Shown here piece after piece: positions 14,184 to 17,581 of a DNA stretch of 17,581 bases. The DNA lies in contig PLYG01000552.1 in assembly GCA_003153335.1 (NCBI GenBank), forward strand, positions 7,762-25,342, written 5' to 3'. Origin of the DNA: Betaproteobacteria bacterium. GTDB taxonomy: Bacteria; Pseudomonadota; Gammaproteobacteria; Burkholderiales; Casimicrobiaceae. Each line of letters begins with the position of its first letter. Within the stretch, counting starts at the first letter, position 1. Under the pieces are notes generated by a model. That model was given only the letters and a program-made list of their open reading frames with translations. It was not told where the DNA came from and ran no database searches. The translations under genes were made by a program, and so were the position numbers.

Positions 14184-15014
14184 TCACACCCTGCCCTTCC
14201 ACGGCACCGCACGCCGCTCGACCCAGCGCATCAGCAGGTCGAACAGATAGGCGACGACGCCGATCACCACGATGCCCATGATCACGACGTCGGTGCGCAG
14301 GAAGTTCGACGCATTGAGCACCATCTGGCCTAAGCCCGCCGTGGCCGCAACCATTTCCGCGGCGACCAGCGTCGTGAAGCCGAAGCCGATGGCGATGCGC
14401 ATGCCGGTGAGGATTTCCGGCATCGATGCGGGAATGACCACATGCCAGATCACCTGCCAGCGCGAGGCGCCCATCGAATACGCGGCATTGATCTGCTCGA
14501 TCGCCACCGAGCGCACTCCGGCGCGCGCGGCCATCGCCAGCGGCGCGAAACACGCCAGAAAAATCAGGATGACCTTGGCGGTCTCCTCGATACCGAACCA
14601 GATCACGATCAACGGCAGATACGCCAGCGGCGGCAGCGGCCGGTAGAACTCGATCGGCGGATCGAAAATGCCGCGCATGATGCGCGACACGCCCATTCCA
14701 ATACCTACCGGCACTGCGGTCACCACCGCGAGCACGAACGCCGCGAACACCCGGTACAGGCTCCACCAGAGATGTTCGATCAGCGGCTTGCCGCCCTGGA
14801 TGTCGCCGTTCCATGCATCGATGAAACTGGCGAACACCCTTTCCGGGGTCGGCAGGAACAGGTCGCGGATCCAGCCCATGTGCGTCGCGGTCCACCACAG
14901 CGCGAACAGCGAAGCGATGCTGACAATGCTGATGACCGTGCTCGACCCTTCTCCGGGCAGACTGTAGCCCTTGACGGTCTTGATTTCGGGAACCGGCTTG
15001 TCGGACGCCGCCAC
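14184..15014 (-). CDS. tauC: Taurine ABC transporter permease TauC
   Basis: The 276-residue integral membrane subunit of a sulfonate/taurine importer closely resembles E. coli TauC: LWWTATHMGWI, the run IEFYRPLPPLAYLPLIVIWF, AAYSMGASRWQVIWHVVIP (EAA-type loop contacting the ATPase), EILTGMRIAIGFGFTTLVAAE and VERRAVPWKG at the end. The GTG at 15014 is chosen: its G is the last base of the tauB stop (TAGTG) and AAGGAGG lies 7 bases upstream on the minus strand. The longer open frame that reaches 15122 lies inside tauB and is not used. Under sulfur limitation such systems usually supply taurine as a sulfur source; with an aminotransferase next door, use as a carbon and nitrogen source is also likely. 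Confidence 0.93.
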   Translation of the reverse strand: MAASDKPVPEIKTVKGYSLPGEGSSTVISIVSIASLFALWWTATHMGWIRDLFLPTPERVFASFIDAWNGDIQGGKPLIEHLWWSLYRVFAAFVLAVVTAVPVGIGMGVSRIMRGIFDPPIEFYRPLPPLAYLPLIVIWFGIEETAKVILIFLACFAPLAMAARAGVRSVAIEQINAAYSMGASRWQVIWHVVIPASMPEILTGMRIAIGFGFTTLVAAEMVAATAGLGQMVLNASNFLRTDVVIMGIVVIGVVAYLFDLLMRWVERRAVPWKGRV

Positions 15015-15811
15015 TATGCGGCCTCCTTCAGCGAGCCCGGCGCGGAGTGGATCACCTGCAAGACTTCCTCGCGCAACCGGATGAAATCGGGCGCGGCCTT
15101 GACGCCCCGCGCGTCTCTGCACTCGATAAACCGGCGGCCGAAATCGAGCTTGTACCGATGCGCGATGCGACCAGGCGATGGCGTCATCACGATCAGGTCG
15201 GTGGCCAGGAACAGCGCTTCCTCGACGCTGTGGGTGATAAAGAAAAACATCTTTTGCGTCTTGTTCCAGAGCTCGAGTATCAGCTCCTGGAGCTGCTCGC
15301 GGGTCAGCGCATCGAGCGCGCCCAGCGGCTCGTCCATCAGCATGACTTCGGGGTCCGAGGCAAGCGCGCGCGCCAGACCCACGCGCTGCTGCATCCCGCC
15401 GGAGATCTGGTACGTCGGCGAGGCGGCGAACTTTTCGAGTCCGACCAACCGCAATTTGTCCAGCGCAATGCGCCGGCGCTCTGCCCTGGCGACGCCGCGC
15501 ATGCGCAAGCCGAATTCGACGTTTTCGATCACGGAGAGCCAGGGCATCAATGCATGCTTCTGGAACACCACGCCGCGATCGGCGCCGGGTTCGAGTACCG
15601 GTTTGCCGTCAAGCACGATCTCCCCTGCCGACGGCTGCATGAATCCCGCGATGCAAGAGAGCAATGTCGTCTTGCCGCAGCCGGAGGCACCGAGCGCGAC
15701 CACGAAATCCCCGGGATCGAGATTCAGATTCACCGCCGACAGCGCAAGCGTATTGGCGCCTTGGCTGCCTGCGTAGTTGACGCTGACGTTGCGGATTTCG
15801 AGTTTGCTCAT
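15014..15811 (-). CDS. tauB: Taurine ABC transporter ATPase TauB
   Basis: The 265-residue nucleotide-binding subunit has Walker A GASGCGKTT (41-49), Q-loop Gln84, signature ISGGMQQR (136-143), Walker B VMLMDEP (156-162) and switch His194. The C-terminal LDFGRRFIECRDARGVKAAP resembles the TauB-specific tail rather than SsuB or NrtD. It is coupled to tauC by a one-base overlap. The start has no strong ribosome-binding site. It is separated from tauA by 124 bases carrying repeat D, so translation and perhaps transcription of tauBC may be partly independent of tauA. Confidence 0.93.
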   Translation of the reverse strand: MSKLEIRNVSVNYAGSQGANTLALSAVNLNLDPGDFVVALGASGCGKTTLLSCIAGFMQPSAGEIVLDGKPVLEPGADRGVVFQKHALMPWLSVIENVEFGLRMRGVARAERRRIALDKLRLVGLEKFAASPTYQISGGMQQRVGLARALASDPEVMLMDEPLGALDALTREQLQELILELWNKTQKMFFFITHSVEEALFLATDLIVMTPSPGRIAHRYKLDFGRRFIECRDARGVKAAPDFIRLREEVLQVIHSAPGSLKEAA

Positions 15812-15861
15812 GGGTGGATTTCAAACTTTGCTACACAAACCGAATCGCAACACGCGTCATC

Positions 15862-15928
15862 AAATAGGGGACAGACCACGTTTAATTCTCGCCACAGGCG
15901 CGAATTAAACGTGGTCTGTCCCCTATTT
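15862..15928. repeat. Dispersed inverted repeat, copy D (nearly perfect 67-base palindrome)
   Basis: Two 27-base arms (15862-15888 and 15902-15928) are exact reverse complements, with AAATAGGGGACAGACCACG at the outer left end. Inside, after one mismatch, CGCC (15890-15893) pairs with GGCG (15897-15900) around ACA. This is the best-preserved copy of the family in the window. It begins 8 bases after the tauA stop on the minus strand and ends 50 bases before the tauB start, so it forms a very stable hairpin in the tauAB transcript. Confidence 0.93.
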
Positions 15929-15935
15929 TGATAGC

Positions 15936-16943
15936 CTACTTTGCGGCTTCCTGCGCGTAAGAAGAATTCACCGCCACCGAATAATCCGGCAACGTCTTCT
16001 CGATCTGCTTTTGCGTCAGTTGGAACGCCGCGGTCGCGGAGAGCGCCTTGGCAGCGACGCCGTCCTTGCCGCCGCCCAGCCACTTGGGCGATACCTGGTC
16101 AGCCGCGGACGGGAAGCGATACAACGACATCGCGGCGGAGACGTCTTCCGGCTTGGAGCCCGACCACTTGGCCACTGCCTTGACTTCGGCGGAGTCCTTG
16201 GTCCACTTCGATCCGTTCTTCCGATAGTTGTCGTCGGCGGTGGCCATCACCTTGACGAACTTGACCATGAAATCCTTGTTCGCTTTCGCCCAGTCCTTGT
16301 TCGCCACATAGCCGTCGAACGTCGCCTTGCCCGTGTCGGCGCTGATCTTGCCCGAGCTGATGATGACCTTGCCGTCCTTCTTGACTTCGGCCAGCACCGG
16401 GTCCCAGATGAACGTGGCCTGAATGTCGCCGCGTTGCCACGCCGCACGGACTTCCGGCGGACGCATGTTCAGGATTTGCACGTCGGCCGGGTTGATCTTG
16501 GCCTGCTCCAGCGCGACCATCGTGTGGAAATGCGTCGTGGAGTTGAACGGCACCGCGATCTTCTTGCCCTTGAGGTCGGCCACCGAGTTGATGCCCGAGC
16601 CGTTCTTGGCCACCAGCGCTTCGGCATCGCCGATGTCGTCGAGTATCCAGAACAGTTCCAGCGGCTCGCCGCGCGATACCGCCGCCGCAATGCCGGCGGA
16701 ACCCACCTCACCGACCTGCACGGCGCCCGAGGCCATCGCCTTGATCACTTCGCCGCCGCCACCGAACTGTTTCCAGTTGACCTTGTAGCCGGTCGCCTTT
16801 TCCAGATCCTTCGCTTCCTGCGCCATCCGGTACGGCACCACCATATCCTGGTAGCCGATAGTGACTTCCTTGGTTTGCGCGACCACGCCGTACGCCGCGG
16901 CAAACGCCACGATGCCGGCCATTCCTGTCAATAACTTGTACAT
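15936..16943 (-). CDS. tauA: Taurine ABC transporter periplasmic binding protein TauA
   Basis: The 335-residue solute-binding protein has a signal peptide ending near residue 22 (AAAYGVVAQ). Segments close to E. coli TauA follow: VTIGYQDMVVPYRMAQ, VNWKQFGGGGEVIKAMASG, VQVGEVGSAG, IAVPFNSTTHFHTMVAL, PPEVRAAWQRGDI and EVKKDGKVIISS. It captures taurine or a similar sulfonate in the periplasm and delivers it to TauBC. GAGGAGGT (16948-16955) lies just upstream of the ATG, a strong site that fits the high expression usual for binding proteins. The ligand is inferred from family similarity; other short sulfonates remain possible. Confidence 0.92.
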   Translation of the reverse strand: MYKLLTGMAGIVAFAAAYGVVAQTKEVTIGYQDMVVPYRMAQEAKDLEKATGYKVNWKQFGGGGEVIKAMASGAVQVGEVGSAGIAAAVSRGEPLELFWILDDIGDAEALVAKNGSGINSVADLKGKKIAVPFNSTTHFHTMVALEQAKINPADVQILNMRPPEVRAAWQRGDIQATFIWDPVLAEVKKDGKVIISSGKISADTGKATFDGYVANKDWAKANKDFMVKFVKVMATADDNYRKNGSKWTKDSAEVKAVAKWSGSKPEDVSAAMSLYRFPSAADQVSPKWLGGGKDGVAAKALSATAAFQLTQKQIEKTLPDYSVAVNSSYAQEAAK

Positions 16944-17004
16944 GCTGACCTCCTCGGTGATGAACTATTAGTATTTGCTGAATTGCGTGACGCTTGCCCC
17001 AAAA

Positions 17005-17040
17005 CATTTATCGTTCCCGCGAAGGCGGGAACGATAAATG
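17005..17040 (-). terminator. Strong hairpin after the aminotransferase gene
   Basis: Sixteen-base perfect arms (17005-17020 and 17025-17040) enclose the loop GAAG; the core is TTCCCGC-GAAG-GCGGGAA. It starts 6 bases after the aminotransferase stop on the minus strand and is followed by GTTTTGGGG, with only four T. It could act as a terminator or RNA-stabilising hairpin before tauA. The CCCGCGAAGGCGGG core also recurs widely as a repeat in betaproteobacterial genomes, so it may be a dispersed element. Confidence 0.6.
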
Positions 17041-17046
17041 GCGGTT

Positions 17047-17581
17047 TTACTGGACGGCCTTCAGCGACTTGCCCAGCGCAGTTATCATCTGGTCGATGTG
17101 CTTCTTTTCCGCAATGAACGGCGGAGCGAACACAACAATGTCGCCCGCGATGCGGCTGAGCACGCCCTGATTCCAGAAGCAGTCGAGGAAGAGTTCGTAC
17201 CCGCGCTTGCCTACCGCACCCGGACGCGGCGCCACTTCGACCGCGCCGATCATCCCGATGTTGCGGATGCTGATCACGTTGGGGAAGCCCTTCAGCGAAT
17301 GGATGCCCGCTTCGAGGTACTTGGACATCTCTGCCGAACGGTTGAACAGGTCTTCCTCGCGATACAAGTCCAGCGTCGCCAGCGTCGCGGCGCAGGCGAG
17401 CGGATGACCGGAGTACGTGTAACCGTGCATCAGTTCGACCACGTGTTCCGGGCCTTGCATGCAAGCCTCGTAAATGCCGTCGCGGACGACGACGCCGCCA
17501 TCGGCACCGTCGCATTGTTGACGCTCTTGGCAAACGTGAACATGTCGGGAATGACGTCGAAATATTGCGAGGCGAACGGCT
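17047..17581 (-). pseudogene. Class III aminotransferase, probably taurine:pyruvate type; frameshifted and partial
   Basis: The C-terminal part of a PLP-dependent omega-aminotransferase enters from the right edge. In one frame (17581 to about 17499) it reads PFASQYFDVIPDMFTFAKSV then NNATVPM, with the PLP lysine in FAKS. The continuation, VVVRDGIYEACMQGPEHVVE then LMHGYTYSGHPLACAA and on to the stop at 17047, lies in another frame. Family members have VPMG(G/A)V here; one missing C in the plus-strand run at 17498-17499 (GCCGCCAT instead of GCCGCCCAT) explains the break. Such enzymes move the amino group of taurine, beta-alanine or other omega-amines to pyruvate; the tauABC neighbours suggest taurine. 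It is either a true inactivating deletion or a sequencing or assembly error; everything else in both halves looks intact, which favours an error or a very recent mutation. Confidence 0.82.

Noticed and set aside
7141..15928. Repeated 18-mers considered as a CRISPR array
   Set aside because: The copies are kilobases apart, are inverted repeats rather than regularly spaced direct repeats, and no cas genes are present.

Overview
The window is GC-rich chromosomal DNA with short intergenic gaps, ATGA-type start/stop overlaps and good Shine-Dalgarno sequences. Betaproteobacteria, probably Burkholderiales, is the best guess. The reasons are a TctC/Bug-type solute-binding protein, a tauABC set, two NitT/TauT-class ABC transporters and a dispersed GGGGACAGACCACG inverted repeat. 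This is inferred from gene content; no marker gene is present.

Left end (1-1038, minus strand): the start of a [2Fe-2S] subunit and the whole FAD subunit of a molybdenum hydroxylase of the CO dehydrogenase/xanthine dehydrogenase class. The molybdenum subunit is not in the window. A 433-base non-coding region (1039-1471) follows. It carries a perfect 19-base palindrome between two outward-facing promoter-like sequences.

Central block (1472-8446, plus strand): eight tightly spaced genes. They encode an ABC permease and ATPase without a binding protein, an octopine/nopaline-dehydrogenase-family enzyme, a protein resembling dipicolinate synthase subunit A, a dihydropyrimidinase/hydantoinase-type amidohydrolase, a diverged phytanoyl-CoA-dioxygenase-like protein, a 4-oxalocrotonate-type tautomerase, and a cysteine-hydrolase/glyoxalase (VOC) fusion. 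The first six are translationally coupled or almost contiguous; the last two follow a repeat element. I know of no characterised pathway with this set. It looks like an uptake-plus-catabolism cluster for a nitrogen-containing, possibly cyclic amide or ureide compound. This is the best candidate for an undescribed system in the window.

Right of it: a GMC-family flavoprotein oxidoreductase behind a palindromic promoter (8672-10279), a convergent lipase-like alpha/beta hydrolase (10350-11570, minus) and an orphan Tat-exported TctC-type binding protein (11803-12813).

Right end (12983-17581, minus strand): a taurine region read right to left. It has a class III aminotransferase (likely taurine:pyruvate) with an apparent one-base frameshift and running off the window, then tauA, tauB, tauC and a Gfo/Idh/MocA-family oxidoreductase that lacks the usual catalytic Asp. 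Four copies of one inverted repeat lie between genes, including an almost perfect 67-base palindrome between tauA and tauB. No transcription factor, RNA gene, CRISPR array or transposase gene was found.
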